DNA of 46,431 nt, from the IMG/VR virus record IMGVR_UViG_3300040751_004089, positions 1 through 46,431 of that record. One strand, given 5' to 3'. The stretch comes from a virus. Below are positions 7,986 to 17,355 of this stretch, piece after piece; the stretch's first letter is position 1, and every line of letters starts with the position of its first letter. The position numbers and the translations under genes were made by a program. The notes beneath the pieces are model-generated. The model saw only the letters and a program-made list of their open reading frames with translations. It was not told the origin of the DNA and did not search any database.

Positions 7986-9614
7986 ATGGCCGGATTTAAC
8001 GAAACACCAGAAGGGAACCCGATATTCCAAAGGATTAGAGAGTCTGTAAAGTCTCTCAGCAATTTTGGTATGAGGTATGGTGATATGGTCATTAAAAATT
8101 CACAGGCCATTGGATCGATAGAAGCTGATTTTATGAAAAAGCAATCTATCGATGATGAGAGCTTGCTTTATTCTCTCGGTAGACAAGACACGACCACAAG
8201 ACAATTTATCAGCTACTATGATAAGGATTATGCAGGAAAGAGAGATTATCTTAGGAAGTTTGCTCTGAATCCTGAGATAGAGTACATCTTGGATACTGTC
8301 TGTGACGAAGCGATAACTTTTGACCCATACAACTTCTTTGCATATCCAGCATTTTTAAATCTTACCGATGTAAAGGATAAGATAAAAAACCGTCTGGACG
8401 AGAATTATAAGAATTTGTATGACATGTTCGGCTTCGGCGATGATATCAGCGGGTGGCAATACTTTAGACAGCTAATGGTCGATGGCTTTCTTGCCTTTGA
8501 AATAGTTTATGATGACAAAGGTAAGAAGATTATTGGATTTAAGGAATTAGATGCAACTACTCTAATGCCATCTGTTGAAAAGCAGCCTGATGGTACTTAT
8601 TTGAGTGTTTGGTATCAATACCCAAAGGATATCAATAAGAGGAGGATGCTATATGACTCCCAGGTGATTTACATATCATTTGCTAAGGGAAACACAGTTT
8701 CTAGGATTAGCTATGTCGAAAGACTTATAAGGCCCTACAACATTCTTAGGATAATCGAGTACACTAGGGTAATATGGTCGGTTATGAACGCATCGTTCAG
8801 AATGAAAATGACTGTACCGATTGGATCGAGATCTCCACAGAAGTCTATGCAAACCTTGGGTGAGCTTATGAGTATCTATAAGGAAGATATTAGGTTCAAT
8901 GATGAGAGTGGGGAGTTAACAGTAGATGGTAGACCTAAGATACAGTTTTATAAGAATTATCTAATGCCTTCTGGTGTTAATGGAACACCAACAATAGAAC
9001 CTATTAATAATGCTGGTCCAAACTTAAACGATCCCCAGCCTCTTGCTTATTTCTACGATAAGCTAGTTCAGGAATCTAAAATTCCTTTTTCTAGGTTCCA
9101 AGGTCCTGATGGTGGATCTATAGGAAACTATTCGAATGGTGCAGAAGGATTGGATAAAGAGGAAATAAGGTTTGGTAAGTTTATTAGTAGGCTTAGATCT
9201 ATCTTCCAGGATCTTTTGGTTAAGCCACTTTGGATTCAAATGTGTAAGGATTTTCCGGAGTTGGAGAAGGATTACTTATTTAAGAGTCAACTGGGGTTGG
9301 AATATGTTTCTGATAATCCATTCAGGGTTAATCAAGAGATAGAAACCATGCTTAAAAAGAAAGAGCAAATTGATGGTATGTATGCTCTTACCGATGATAG
9401 CGGTGAGCCTTTCTTTTCATTGGCTTATCTAATTGAGTCTCATTTGGGAATGACTGACGATGATATAAAGGCAAATAAGGAAGCTATCAAGAAAAGGAAA
9501 GAGGAGGAAAAAAAGAAAGCTGACGAAGAGGCTAAATCTTCGGAGGAAGAACCCGCAGAGGAAGCTCCAGAAGAATCTCCGGAGGAAACCCCGGAAGAAC
9601 CCCCACAAGAATAA
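7986..9614 (+). CDS. 20: portal vertex protein, T4 gp20-like (copy 1)
   Basis: The protein shows the gp20-family core: early YILDTVCDEAITFD, then WQYFRQLMVDGFLAFEIVYDDKGKKI, then LDATTLMP, and YVERLIRPYNILRIIEYTRVIWSVM. The 542-aa length suits T4-type portals (T4 gp20 is 524 aa). Portals form the dodecameric ring for DNA packaging and tail attachment. The last ~60 residues are a Lys- then Glu/Pro-rich tail (EEEPAEEAPEESPEETPEE). It is followed 9 nt later by a clearly related second copy. Confidence 0.85.
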   Translation: MAGFNETPEGNPIFQRIRESVKSLSNFGMRYGDMVIKNSQAIGSIEADFMKKQSIDDESLLYSLGRQDTTTRQFISYYDKDYAGKRDYLRKFALNPEIEYILDTVCDEAITFDPYNFFAYPAFLNLTDVKDKIKNRLDENYKNLYDMFGFGDDISGWQYFRQLMVDGFLAFEIVYDDKGKKIIGFKELDATTLMPSVEKQPDGTYLSVWYQYPKDINKRRMLYDSQVIYISFAKGNTVSRISYVERLIRPYNILRIIEYTRVIWSVMNASFRMKMTVPIGSRSPQKSMQTLGELMSIYKEDIRFNDESGELTVDGRPKIQFYKNYLMPSGVNGTPTIEPINNAGPNLNDPQPLAYFYDKLVQESKIPFSRFQGPDGGSIGNYSNGAEGLDKEEIRFGKFISRLRSIFQDLLVKPLWIQMCKDFPELEKDYLFKSQLGLEYVSDNPFRVNQEIETMLKKKEQIDGMYALTDDSGEPFFSLAYLIESHLGMTDDDIKANKEAIKKRKEEEKKKADEEAKSSEEEPAEEAPEESPEETPEEPPQE

Positions 9615-9623
9615 TAATATAGA

Positions 9624-11228
9624 ATGGCAGGTTTTTTAGATTATGTAGCAGAAAGATCCTTCTTGGGTAACCTGTATAAGAATTTATCCAAGGTTGGAAG
9701 GTTTGGAATGGAATACGAAGATATGGTAATTCGTAATTCCCAAGCTGTTGGTGCTACTGAATCTAACTTTTTCAACGAACAGGGAAGTGGATTTACTGAA
9801 AACAACGCATTTTATTGGACCCTTGGATATCAGGATACGAAGGTTAGAAAATATATTGCCTACTTCGACAAGGACTACATGGGTAAAAGAGACTTCCTTA
9901 GGAAATTCTCTTTGAATGGCGAAATTGATTTTATCCTGGATACACTTACTGATGATGCTATCAATTACGATGACAAAAATTTCTTTAGTTATCCGTCTTT
10001 AGCTAACATTGATCTAAAGCCTGATGTGCTTGATAAGGTAAACGAGACATATCAGAATTTGTATATGCTGTTTGGCTTTCAGCAAAGCATATTAGCTTGG
10101 CAATATTTTAAGCAGTTTTTGATTGATGGGTTTTTGGCTTTTGAGATTGTTTATTCTACTGATGGCAAGAAAATAGTTGGATTTAAAGAATTAGATCCAA
10201 CCTCCCTTCAACCCGCTACAGAACAGCAGCCAAATGGTGAATTCCAACAGATTTGGATACAATACCCAGAGGATAATAAAATGACAAGGAAGCTCAGAAG
10301 TGAGCAGATCATTTATCTTTCGTATGCTAAAGGAAATACAATTTCTAGGGTAAGCTATGTGGAGAGACTTATAAGGTCTTATAACATTCTAAGAATCATG
10401 GAAAACACCAGGGTTATTTGGAATGTGATGAATGCTTCTTACAGACTTAAGTTTGTAATCCCTGTTGGTTCACAGTCTCAGCAAAAAGCAATGCAAACCC
10501 TTGGACAGCTAATGTCTATCTATAAAGAGGAAATGGAAATTAATGATTCCTCGGGTGAACTAACAGTAAATGGTAGGCCTAAGGTTCAGTTTTATAAGAA
10601 TTATCTTTTCCCTGAGAAAGATGGACAATCCCCACAGATTGAAACCCTTGATCCTAATGGACCAGATTTCAATGTTATGGATAATGTTATTTACTTCTAT
10701 AACAAGCTTAAACTGGATTCGAAAATACCTTATGCAAGGTTTGCTTTCCGAAATGGTACCCCGGCTAACTATCAAATAAGTATAGATCAGCTAGAAAGGG
10801 ATGAAATTAGGTTTGAGAAATTCTTAACAAGACTAAGATCGATCTTCCAAGAAATATTGGTCAAACCTCTTTACATACAAATGTGTTTGGACTTCCCAGA
10901 ATTAGCTAAGGATAGATCATTCAAAGCAAATCTGGGCCTAAGTTATGTAAGAGAAAACCTTTTCGAGGAGTTTATTCAATTGCAAAACTATACAAAACGC
11001 ACCCAGTTTATAAATGACCTTGGTGAAATGAAGCAAAAGATTGGCGAGGAAGAGGAATCTTATTTTGACAAAGAATTCCTGATTAAAAGGTATCTCGGTT
11101 TAACCATGGACGAATATAAGAAGAACGAGAAATATAAGGAAGCTGAAGCTAAGCTTGCTGAGGAAAAGGCTAAGGAAGCCGGATCTGAGGGCGGAGAGGA
11201 AGGCGGAGGCGAGTCATTCACCCTATAA
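9624..11228 (+). CDS. 20: portal vertex protein, T4 gp20-like (copy 2)
   Basis: This is a full-length paralogue of the preceding gene, collinear throughout (for example FGMEYEDMVIRNSQAVG versus FGMRYGDMVIKNSQAIG, and WQYFKQFLIDGFLAFEIVY versus WQYFRQLMVDGFLAFEIVY). Neither copy shows a truncation or frameshift. The tails differ: this one ends in a Glu/Ala/Gly-rich segment. T4 has a single portal gene, so either the ring is a hetero-oligomer or one copy has another role. The same transcription unit presumably carries both. Confidence 0.8.
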   Translation: MAGFLDYVAERSFLGNLYKNLSKVGRFGMEYEDMVIRNSQAVGATESNFFNEQGSGFTENNAFYWTLGYQDTKVRKYIAYFDKDYMGKRDFLRKFSLNGEIDFILDTLTDDAINYDDKNFFSYPSLANIDLKPDVLDKVNETYQNLYMLFGFQQSILAWQYFKQFLIDGFLAFEIVYSTDGKKIVGFKELDPTSLQPATEQQPNGEFQQIWIQYPEDNKMTRKLRSEQIIYLSYAKGNTISRVSYVERLIRSYNILRIMENTRVIWNVMNASYRLKFVIPVGSQSQQKAMQTLGQLMSIYKEEMEINDSSGELTVNGRPKVQFYKNYLFPEKDGQSPQIETLDPNGPDFNVMDNVIYFYNKLKLDSKIPYARFAFRNGTPANYQISIDQLERDEIRFEKFLTRLRSIFQEILVKPLYIQMCLDFPELAKDRSFKANLGLSYVRENLFEEFIQLQNYTKRTQFINDLGEMKQKIGEEEESYFDKEFLIKRYLGLTMDEYKKNEKYKEAEAKLAEEKAKEAGSEGGEEGGGESFTL

Positions 11229-11238
11229 TTTTATCTAA

Positions 11239-12246
11239 ATGGATCTAAAGGATCTCCTGTCTTCAAAGAAAATTCTGGTAGTTGGTGATGTTATATTAGA
11301 CCATTACATCTATGGTAAGGTTTATCGGGTTTCTCCGGAAGCACCAGTACCTGTAGTGCTAAAATCAAATTCAACATATTGTTTGGGTGGATCAGCAAAT
11401 GTCGCACAAAATGTTTCTTCTTTCGGGTCTGAATGCTGGCTTCTAGGTGTTTATGGTAATGACCAGGGATCTGTAGAGATCGACAATCTTCTCGGTGAGA
11501 AGAATATACACTCGCTTATGATAACCGATATCTCTAGACCAACCGTAGAAAAAACCAGGGTTATTGGGAATAGTCATCAGATTGTTAGAATAGATTCCGA
11601 GACAAGTGACCCGTTGACATCTGATATCCAGGATGAGGTATTGGAATCCTTTAAAAACATTATACACCAGATGGACGGTGTTATTATACAAGACTATGGG
11701 AAGGGAATGCTTGGGGAGGAGCTTATAAGTAAGATAACTGATATCTGCACCGAGCTGGAAATCCCTACTCTGACCGATCCTAAGGATAGAGATTTTTCCA
11801 AATATATTGGATCTACCTGGATAAAACCAAATCTTAGTGAGTTTAAGTCATCCCTTAATATTCCACAGCCTGAAGCAATTGACTTAAAACGTACCACGAA
11901 ACTCATGGATTCTTTGATGGACTCTTTTGGTTTTAGGGGAGTTTTGCTTACCCTTTCCGAGGATGGTATGATGTTAAAGACGAATTCAGATTTCGAACAG
12001 GTCGATGGAATCCAAATAGAGGTAACTGACGTTTCTGGAGCGGGTGATACCGTTAGTGCTGTTTTCATGCTTCTGCTAACAAATAACGTCTCTTATCTCG
12101 ATTGCTTGAGAATATCAAATCTTGCTGGTTCTTTGGTTTGTCAAGTATCCGGAGCAGTACCGGTAGATTCCAATAACCTTTATATGACACTTCTTAAAAA
12201 TTCTTGGGTTATCACAAGCCGTTCTGGAGAGCCTATTTTGATTTAG
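11239..12246 (+). CDS. PfkB-family kinase, HldE/RfaE heptose-kinase-like
   Basis: The N-terminal segment (KILVVGDVILDHYIYGKVYRVSPEAPVPV) is characteristic of the kinase half of HldE/RfaE, which phosphorylates D-glycero-D-manno-heptose 7-phosphate in LPS heptose synthesis. Other PfkB signatures are GGSANVAQN (residues 50-58) and DVSGAGDT (264-271), with Asp270 the expected catalytic base. The nucleotidyltransferase half of bifunctional HldE is absent (335 aa). It lies directly after the portal genes. Substrate assignment is by family resemblance only; another sugar kinase remains possible. Confidence 0.75.
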   Translation: MDLKDLLSSKKILVVGDVILDHYIYGKVYRVSPEAPVPVVLKSNSTYCLGGSANVAQNVSSFGSECWLLGVYGNDQGSVEIDNLLGEKNIHSLMITDISRPTVEKTRVIGNSHQIVRIDSETSDPLTSDIQDEVLESFKNIIHQMDGVIIQDYGKGMLGEELISKITDICTELEIPTLTDPKDRDFSKYIGSTWIKPNLSEFKSSLNIPQPEAIDLKRTTKLMDSLMDSFGFRGVLLTLSEDGMMLKTNSDFEQVDGIQIEVTDVSGAGDTVSAVFMLLLTNNVSYLDCLRISNLAGSLVCQVSGAVPVDSNNLYMTLLKNSWVITSRSGEPILI

Positions 12247-12250
12247 ATCA

Positions 12251-12290
12251 TTTTTTTAGTACGTTTTGGTTTCTTATATTTGTATTATAA
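12251..12290 (+). promoter_or_regulatory. possible non-late promoter upstream of DNA ligase
   Basis: A T-run, CGTTTTGG, then TATATTTG (12275-12282, fitting the Bacteroidota -7 box TAnnTTTG) lie 25 nt before the ligase ATG. A very similar arrangement precedes the Fpg/Nei gene at 19341-19371. No GATATATA motif is present here. Confidence 0.45.
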
Positions 12291-12299
12291 TAAAAGCAT

Positions 12300-13646
12300 A
12301 TGAAGAAGGAACTGGAGATATTTATGGAGATAGAAAGCCTTTCTGGTAATGGATCTCAGAAGGTAAAGCAAACACTCATTTCAGAGAATTTGTCTAATGA
12401 AATGGAATACCTTTTGGATGTTTGCTTCAATCCATTTATTACAACAAAGCTCCACAAGTTGAATCTTAATACACATACTCCTGGAAGAAAATACCAGAGA
12501 GACCCTGAGGAGTTTTGGAACACATTTAAAACATTGGTGGAAGAGCTTAAAGCTGCACCTGCTGCAAATGATTCCCTTAGACAAAGGGCTGAGGATCTTC
12601 TTGAGCACACTTTTGATCCCGACAGCGATGTTGATCTGGGTATAAGGAAGATGCTCATGAAAGTCCTAACTAAAAGGATGAATATCGGGCTAGGTGCTAA
12701 GTTGATCAATAAAGCAGTTGGGTCTGAGATTATCCCGGATCCGTCTTTAATGCTTGCAACTGACAAGCAGGAGGAGATTGAAACCTGGGACAAAATCTAT
12801 TGTGAAGAGAAGTATGACGGTGTTAGGGTTATAGCTATGATGAATCCTGACAGGTCATTCTCTTTTTATACACGTGCATTCAATGAGCTAGACTCTTCCA
12901 AATTAAGCAAGATTGCGAAGGACCTTTCCACAATCTCAGATAAGGCTGGTCACACTAATGTATTTTATGATGGTGAGCTAACAGATTTCGATAGAAAGTC
13001 AGTTTCTGGAAAGGTAACTCAGATTTTAAAAGGAACAGCCCCTGATAATATAGATGACAATTTCCTTTTTAATGTGTTTGACTTGGAGGACAATGCAACA
13101 CTTGAAAAAGGAAAGGGCTCTGTACTGTATACAGAGAGAAGAAGGTCTCTTGCAGAGACGTTGAACTTTCTACCTGAAGATTCCAACATTAGGCTCGGTC
13201 AGATGTGGGAGGTAGATTCCATGGAGGATACCCTGATAATCTATAAGGATATCGTTTCTAAAGGTGGTGAGGGGGTTATTTGCAAGAATGATCATTTATA
13301 TGAGTGCAAAAGAAGCAAAAGCTGGATTAAGCTTAAAGAAGTAAATGATTGCGACTTAGTGGTAGTTGGATGGTATCCAGGAGAGGGTAAAAGAGAGGGA
13401 TTCATAGGAGGACTTATTTGTACTGACCAATCAAAAACACTAAACGTAAAAATTGGTGCAGGATTTACAGATCTCGATCTTGAGACATTGAGCCAAAACC
13501 CAGATGATTTGATCGGTAGAATTGCTGCTGTTCAATACAATGTGCCTATTACGGATAAGCATCAAAATCGAAGCTTATTCCTGCCAAGATTTATTGAGAT
13601 TAGGACTGATAAGATGTTCCCCGACGACATCTCTAACTTGTTCTAA
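12300..13646 (+). CDS. 30: ATP-dependent DNA ligase (T4 gp30-like)
   Basis: Motif I is EEKYDGVRV with Lys171 as the adenylated nucleophile. Later motifs are FYTRAFNELD (motif Ia/III region), FYDGELTD, KGGEGVICKN (motif IV) and WIKLKEVNDCDLVVVGW (motif V), followed by an OB-fold-type end. The 448-aa length is near T4 ligase (487 aa). It seals nicks during replication, recombination and repair. It has its own upstream promoter-like region and ends at a hairpin terminator. Confidence 0.92.
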   Translation: MKKELEIFMEIESLSGNGSQKVKQTLISENLSNEMEYLLDVCFNPFITTKLHKLNLNTHTPGRKYQRDPEEFWNTFKTLVEELKAAPAANDSLRQRAEDLLEHTFDPDSDVDLGIRKMLMKVLTKRMNIGLGAKLINKAVGSEIIPDPSLMLATDKQEEIETWDKIYCEEKYDGVRVIAMMNPDRSFSFYTRAFNELDSSKLSKIAKDLSTISDKAGHTNVFYDGELTDFDRKSVSGKVTQILKGTAPDNIDDNFLFNVFDLEDNATLEKGKGSVLYTERRRSLAETLNFLPEDSNIRLGQMWEVDSMEDTLIIYKDIVSKGGEGVICKNDHLYECKRSKSWIKLKEVNDCDLVVVGWYPGEGKREGFIGGLICTDQSKTLNVKIGAGFTDLDLETLSQNPDDLIGRIAAVQYNVPITDKHQNRSLFLPRFIEIRTDKMFPDDISNLF

Positions 13647-13657
13647 ATGGGAAACTT

Positions 13658-13695
13658 AAGGCTCTTTTTTCTGTACAAGAATAAAGAGCTTTTTT
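13658..13695 (+). terminator. rho-independent terminator after DNA ligase
   Basis: The arms gctcttt (13661-13667) and aaagagc (13683-13689) are followed by a T run (13690-13695). The next ATG begins at 13696, directly at the end of the T run, so the clamp-loader gene may be expressed by readthrough or from a transcript starting in this gap. Confidence 0.65.
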
Positions 13696-14643
13696 ATGAT
13701 AGACCAACTCCTCACAGAGAAGTTAAGACCCAAACAAATCAAGCATATGATCCTTCCAGACAGGATCAGAAAATTGTTCGACGAAAAGGGACTTAACCAT
13801 AATGTTTTATTAGCAGGATCTCCTGGGTGTGGAAAGACAACTTTAGCAAAGATTCTTTCCAACGATCTCCCACACATTTTTATAAATGTATCTGACGAGA
13901 GCTCTGTTGATACCATCAGGACCAAGATAAATGAATTCTGTTCCACCATGAGTATCATGGATGGGAAGTCATCTAAAAAAGTGGTTGTACTGGATGAGTT
14001 TGATGGTGCTTCTGATCAATTCTATAAGGCATTAAGGGGAACAATCGAAAAGTTTGCTTCCAATACTAGGTTTATTGCAACCTGTAATTGGCTGAATAAA
14101 GTACCAGAAGCTATTCAAAGTAGGTTTGAGGTTATCAATTTCGATCCGATAAATCAAGCAGAGGAGGAGTTTTTACGAAATGAATGGAGAAGTAGGATCA
14201 AGCTAATTCTTGGGAAGTTGAGCATCTCTATTGACGATGCATCTCTTGATGAGTTTGAGAAGGAGTACTTCCCAGATCTTAGATCTTCCCTAAACCGAAT
14301 CCAATCCTGGGTTATCGAAGGAGTTCAAACAATTGATATTTCTAGGGTAAGGGATTCTGGCTGGTCATATGATGATCTCTACAATATGATCTTTTCTTCT
14401 AAGGATCCGATTGGTAATTACCAGGTGATAGTTGGTCAATATTCATCTAAGGTCGATGATGTTATGGCTGCTTTAGGGGAGGAGTTTATACAATGGATCA
14501 TGAAGAATAAATCTACGTACGCTAAGATTATTCCAGCAGTAGTAGTTGAGGTTGCTCATCACCAGGCACAGAGACAACTGGTTATTGATCCAGTAGTGAG
14601 TTTGTTGTCTCTGATTTTTAAGATACAAAAACTAGTAGACTAA
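13696..14643 (+). CDS. 44: AAA+ sliding-clamp loader large subunit (T4 gp44-like)
   Basis: An AAA+ ATPase with Walker A GSPGCGKT (residues 41-48), Walker B VVVLDEFD (96-103), sensor-1-like ATCN (128-131) and the arginine-finger SRF (142-144) in place of the usual SRC. The 315-aa length matches T4 gp44 (319 aa). It loads the sliding clamp on primed DNA. The stop overlaps the next ATG (TAATG). A candidate small subunit is encoded at 16924-17349, four genes further on. Confidence 0.9.
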   Translation: MIDQLLTEKLRPKQIKHMILPDRIRKLFDEKGLNHNVLLAGSPGCGKTTLAKILSNDLPHIFINVSDESSVDTIRTKINEFCSTMSIMDGKSSKKVVVLDEFDGASDQFYKALRGTIEKFASNTRFIATCNWLNKVPEAIQSRFEVINFDPINQAEEEFLRNEWRSRIKLILGKLSISIDDASLDEFEKEYFPDLRSSLNRIQSWVIEGVQTIDISRVRDSGWSYDDLYNMIFSSKDPIGNYQVIVGQYSSKVDDVMAALGEEFIQWIMKNKSTYAKIIPAVVVEVAHHQAQRQLVIDPVVSLLSLIFKIQKLVD

Positions 14644-14933
14644 TGGATTTATTACCTGAAGAAATAAGAAAGAACACTTACCTCTACAAATTTTATAAAA
14701 GAGGTGAAAGAACAATGATGTATGAACAAATAGAGCCAAGCACTGGACAAACAGTAGGGTTTGAGATATTTAAGAGAAAGATAGACAAACCAAAGGTAGT
14801 ATTTGGTATCCAATTGAATGAGAGAGAAATCTTTCCAGGAAACGAGGATTTTGGTAAATGGGCATGGTCCATTACTGATGAGGGAAGAGCTCTAGAAAGA
14901 TTTAACCTAATTGAGAGTCAAACCGATGAATAA
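14643..14933 (+). CDS. hypothetical protein, 96 aa
   Basis: A small soluble protein with no family I can name. It contains YKFYKRGERTMMYEQIEP and later GNEDFGKWAWSITDEGRALERF. It is translationally coupled to the clamp loader (TAATG) and overlaps the next membrane-protein gene by 8 nt. It is far too short and unlike T4 gp62, so I do not call it the clamp-loader partner. Confidence 0.65.
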   Translation: MDLLPEEIRKNTYLYKFYKRGERTMMYEQIEPSTGQTVGFEIFKRKIDKPKVVFGIQLNEREIFPGNEDFGKWAWSITDEGRALERFNLIESQTDE

Positions 14934-15270
14934 GCAGGGACTAGTATTTTTCTTAATTATAGCCCTTGCACAATCCGGTGCATGGTTCCAGCAGTTTTCC
15001 CAAGTGAGATGGGAATGGTTTAAAAACAACAACTGGTTTAATATTGGTATCCTTGGAATTCTCCTTTCTATACTTTTTGTGTATGGTGCAAGAATCGGGT
15101 ACACTGCCTGGGAAAGTGTTTGGAAAGTTCGATTGATACAATTTTCGATTGGAGCATTTGTCGTATCCTTTTGGAGTTGGATAATTTTAGGAGAGGGAGT
15201 CAACTTGAAAACCTTTGTTTGTTTGTTACTAGCATTAATGATTATCCTTATTCAGGTTTTTTGGAAATAG
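14926..15270 (+). CDS. small membrane protein with about four membrane segments, 114 aa
   Basis: The ATG at 14926 overlaps the previous stop and is preferred over an in-frame TTG at 14911. Hydrophobic segments lie near residues 5-20, 36-55, 67-87 and 92-112. The last two (FSIGAFVVSFWSWIILGEGVN... then LLLALMIILIQVFW) recall the end of small DMT/EamA-type transporters, but the match is weak. It is an unusual neighbour within a replication-gene run. Function unknown. Confidence 0.6.
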   Translation: MNKQGLVFFLIIALAQSGAWFQQFSQVRWEWFKNNNWFNIGILGILLSILFVYGARIGYTAWESVWKVRLIQFSIGAFVVSFWSWIILGEGVNLKTFVCLLLALMIILIQVFWK

Positions 15271-15273
15271 AAT

Positions 15274-15795
15274 ATGAAAAGGCTTATTATAGTAGGTAAA
15301 GGGGGTTCAGGTAAAGATCATCTTAGGAAAAAACTAGAAGACAGAGGATTTAAATATTGTGTATCCCACACAAGCAGGCCACCGCGCCACGGAGAAATTG
15401 ACGGGAAGGATTATCACTTTATATCCCTGGATACTGCAATCCATGAATTTATTGAAACCAATAGATTCTATGAGCATGTTATTTTCAATGGCTGGGTTTA
15501 CGGTACTTCTCTTGACGAATTTAACTCGAGTAATCTTTTTATTATGACACCCTCTGGTTTGTCTTCTATGAAACCCAGAGATAGGGAAGAGTCTTTTGTG
15601 GTTTATTTGGATATAGCCGAGGATGTAAGAAGGTCTCGATTATCTAAAAGAAACGATGCTGATAAGCTTGAAAGAAGGCTTCAAGCAGACTATGATGACT
15701 TTAAGAACTTTTTTGATTATGACGAGATGATTACTGATCCTTTATTTGACAGTGTAGGTGATTGGGGAAATTTAAAATTTTATAGCAATGATTAA
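15274..15795 (+). CDS. guanylate-kinase-like (deoxy)nucleoside monophosphate kinase
   Basis: The P-loop GKGGSGKD (residues 8-15) is followed by SHTSRPPRHGEIDGKDYHF (31-49), the guanylate kinase signature that binds GMP. A late basic segment (RRSRLSKRNDADKLERR) fits the lid. At 173 aa it is slightly short for the family. It would supply dGTP precursors, or phosphorylate another nucleotide, during phage DNA synthesis. It overlaps the RNase H gene by 8 nt. Confidence 0.8.
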   Translation: MKRLIIVGKGGSGKDHLRKKLEDRGFKYCVSHTSRPPRHGEIDGKDYHFISLDTAIHEFIETNRFYEHVIFNGWVYGTSLDEFNSSNLFIMTPSGLSSMKPRDREESFVVYLDIAEDVRRSRLSKRNDADKLERRLQADYDDFKNFFDYDEMITDPLFDSVGDWGNLKFYSND

Positions 15796-16924
15796 CGTAC
15801 TTATTGACGGAAACTACATATTTCATAAAACATTTGGTGTTTTTGGTGGATATGGGAATAAAAACCCTGGCGATATCTTAGGAACCCAAAATGAGCAGTC
15901 AATGTTTATTAGAAAAATATCGACTGACCTAACATCATCCCTCAGATCTATTCCTATTGGTGGAAAGCTAGTTTTTACTGTTGACAGTAGGAGTTGGAGA
16001 AAGGATGTTGAAATTGAAGGTGGAGGTTATAAATCCAACAGGGTGAAGGATGAGGAAGTTGATTGGAGTGTTTTCTTTAACCTCCTTACTTCTTACGGGG
16101 AACACCTTGAAAAAATGGGATTTATATTTTCCAAAGTAAATGGAGCTGAAGGTGATGATTTGCTTTATTTCTGGGCTGATTACCTAAATACCAAGGGTGA
16201 AAATTGTATCATCATTTCGGGGGATAAGGATTTACATCAGCTGGCTAGATGGAAAAAAGATAATTGGACCATAGTTTGGAACGCAAATTCTAAAAACAAT
16301 ATTCTCTCTGTGCCCGAAGGCTGGGAGGATAACTGGCTTAATAAAAACACAGAGGCAAGTGTATTTGATATGGGCAGTGTAATGGACCCAGATAAAGATA
16401 AGCTTAAGGAATTTATTAAGAAGGTTGAAGTAAATGAAATTAATCCTAGGGATTTCATTTTCATTAAAATGCTTGTTGGTGATAAGGGAGATGCTGTCCC
16501 AGGTATATGGGAGGTACAAGCAGGATCAAAAACCCAAAGAGTTACCCCCAAGAAAGCTGAGACTGTTATGGAATCCTTGCAATCAACACAATGGGCTAAA
16601 CTTCCCTTTGCTGAACTTATTGAAGACGACCAATTCCTGGAGTGGACTGCAGGCTATTGTATTAGACTTCTCAAGGATATAGACAACAAGGATAATCGGG
16701 AAAAAGCTGCTGAGAATCTAAAAAGAAATTATAAACTCATGTGGTTGGACAAGACCGTAATCCCACAGGAGGTAATTCAAGGAACCGTAGAGGAATTAAA
16801 AAGAGGAATATCCTTGCCTAAAAAATCTATTACCCTCGATAGGGTGAAGATTCTTGAGGGAACAAGCTGGATAAGCTCACAAAATGCTCCTAGTCAATTT
16901 GACCCCTTTAAAAACTTTGGATAA
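15788..16924 (+). CDS. rnh: 5'-3' exonuclease / RNase H, FEN family (T4 Rnh-like)
   Basis: The flap-nuclease acidic motifs are present: LIDGNYIFHK (Asp7), GAEGDDLLYFWAD (residues 119-131), SGDKDLHQL (144-152) and MLVGDKGDAVPGI (228-240, the helix-hairpin-helix region). T4 RNase H removes Okazaki RNA primers and adjacent DNA. The 378-aa length is longer than T4 RNase H (305 aa), with extra sequence around residues 165-220 and at the C-terminus. Its stop overlaps the next ATG. Confidence 0.85.
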   Translation: MINVLIDGNYIFHKTFGVFGGYGNKNPGDILGTQNEQSMFIRKISTDLTSSLRSIPIGGKLVFTVDSRSWRKDVEIEGGGYKSNRVKDEEVDWSVFFNLLTSYGEHLEKMGFIFSKVNGAEGDDLLYFWADYLNTKGENCIIISGDKDLHQLARWKKDNWTIVWNANSKNNILSVPEGWEDNWLNKNTEASVFDMGSVMDPDKDKLKEFIKKVEVNEINPRDFIFIKMLVGDKGDAVPGIWEVQAGSKTQRVTPKKAETVMESLQSTQWAKLPFAELIEDDQFLEWTAGYCIRLLKDIDNKDNREKAAENLKRNYKLMWLDKTVIPQEVIQGTVEELKRGISLPKKSITLDRVKILEGTSWISSQNAPSQFDPFKNFG

Positions 16925-17349
16925 TGGAATTATTTGATGTAGTTAAAACAATTTTCAAGAAGGATAAAGACTGGGATAAGGTTTCCAGGAACGATAAGGT
17001 TAGAAATTTCTTTATGATTAACCGGATAATGTCCATCCAATTTCCTATCCAGGCGGATCAGTTCAACCACACAAAGATTTTACCAAGGCCTGTTGTGGAT
17101 TGGTGGCACGACACGCTGAGCAAGCATTATACCAGAATGCCTGGTTGGATCTTCACCAAAACCAAAAAATCCAAAAATAAGACAGCCCCAACCTCCGATA
17201 TTGAGATCGATAAATCTATCGAGGAGTTTGTAGCAAACAAGTACGAGGTATCATTAAGAGACCTTTCTGATCTGAAAAGATTCTATCCGGAAAAATATGA
17301 GAATTGGATGAGATCTATAGGGGAACAAGTCACTATGATGAAAAAGTGA
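16924..17349 (+). CDS. 62: probable sliding-clamp loader small subunit (T4 gp62-like)
   Basis: The order of elements resembles gp62 of T4-like phages: FFMINRIMSIQFPIQADQFN near the start (compare an 'F.NR.LS....AN..N' block), a basic central part ending PGWIFTKTKKSK, then FVANKYEVSLRDLSDL (compare the T4 'LAKRYQVNTNDA' region). It is shorter (141 aa) than T4 gp62 (187 aa). Location beside RNase H and a few genes from the gp44 homologue fits. The identification rests on a weak pattern match. Confidence 0.4.
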   Translation: MELFDVVKTIFKKDKDWDKVSRNDKVRNFFMINRIMSIQFPIQADQFNHTKILPRPVVDWWHDTLSKHYTRMPGWIFTKTKKSKNKTAPTSDIEIDKSIEEFVANKYEVSLRDLSDLKRFYPEKYENWMRSIGEQVTMMKK

Positions 17350-17355
17350 TTGTGT

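Noticed and set aside
14643-14933. Clamp-loader small subunit because it follows the gp44-like gene
   Set aside because: The sequence does not resemble gp62; the 16924-17349 product fits better.
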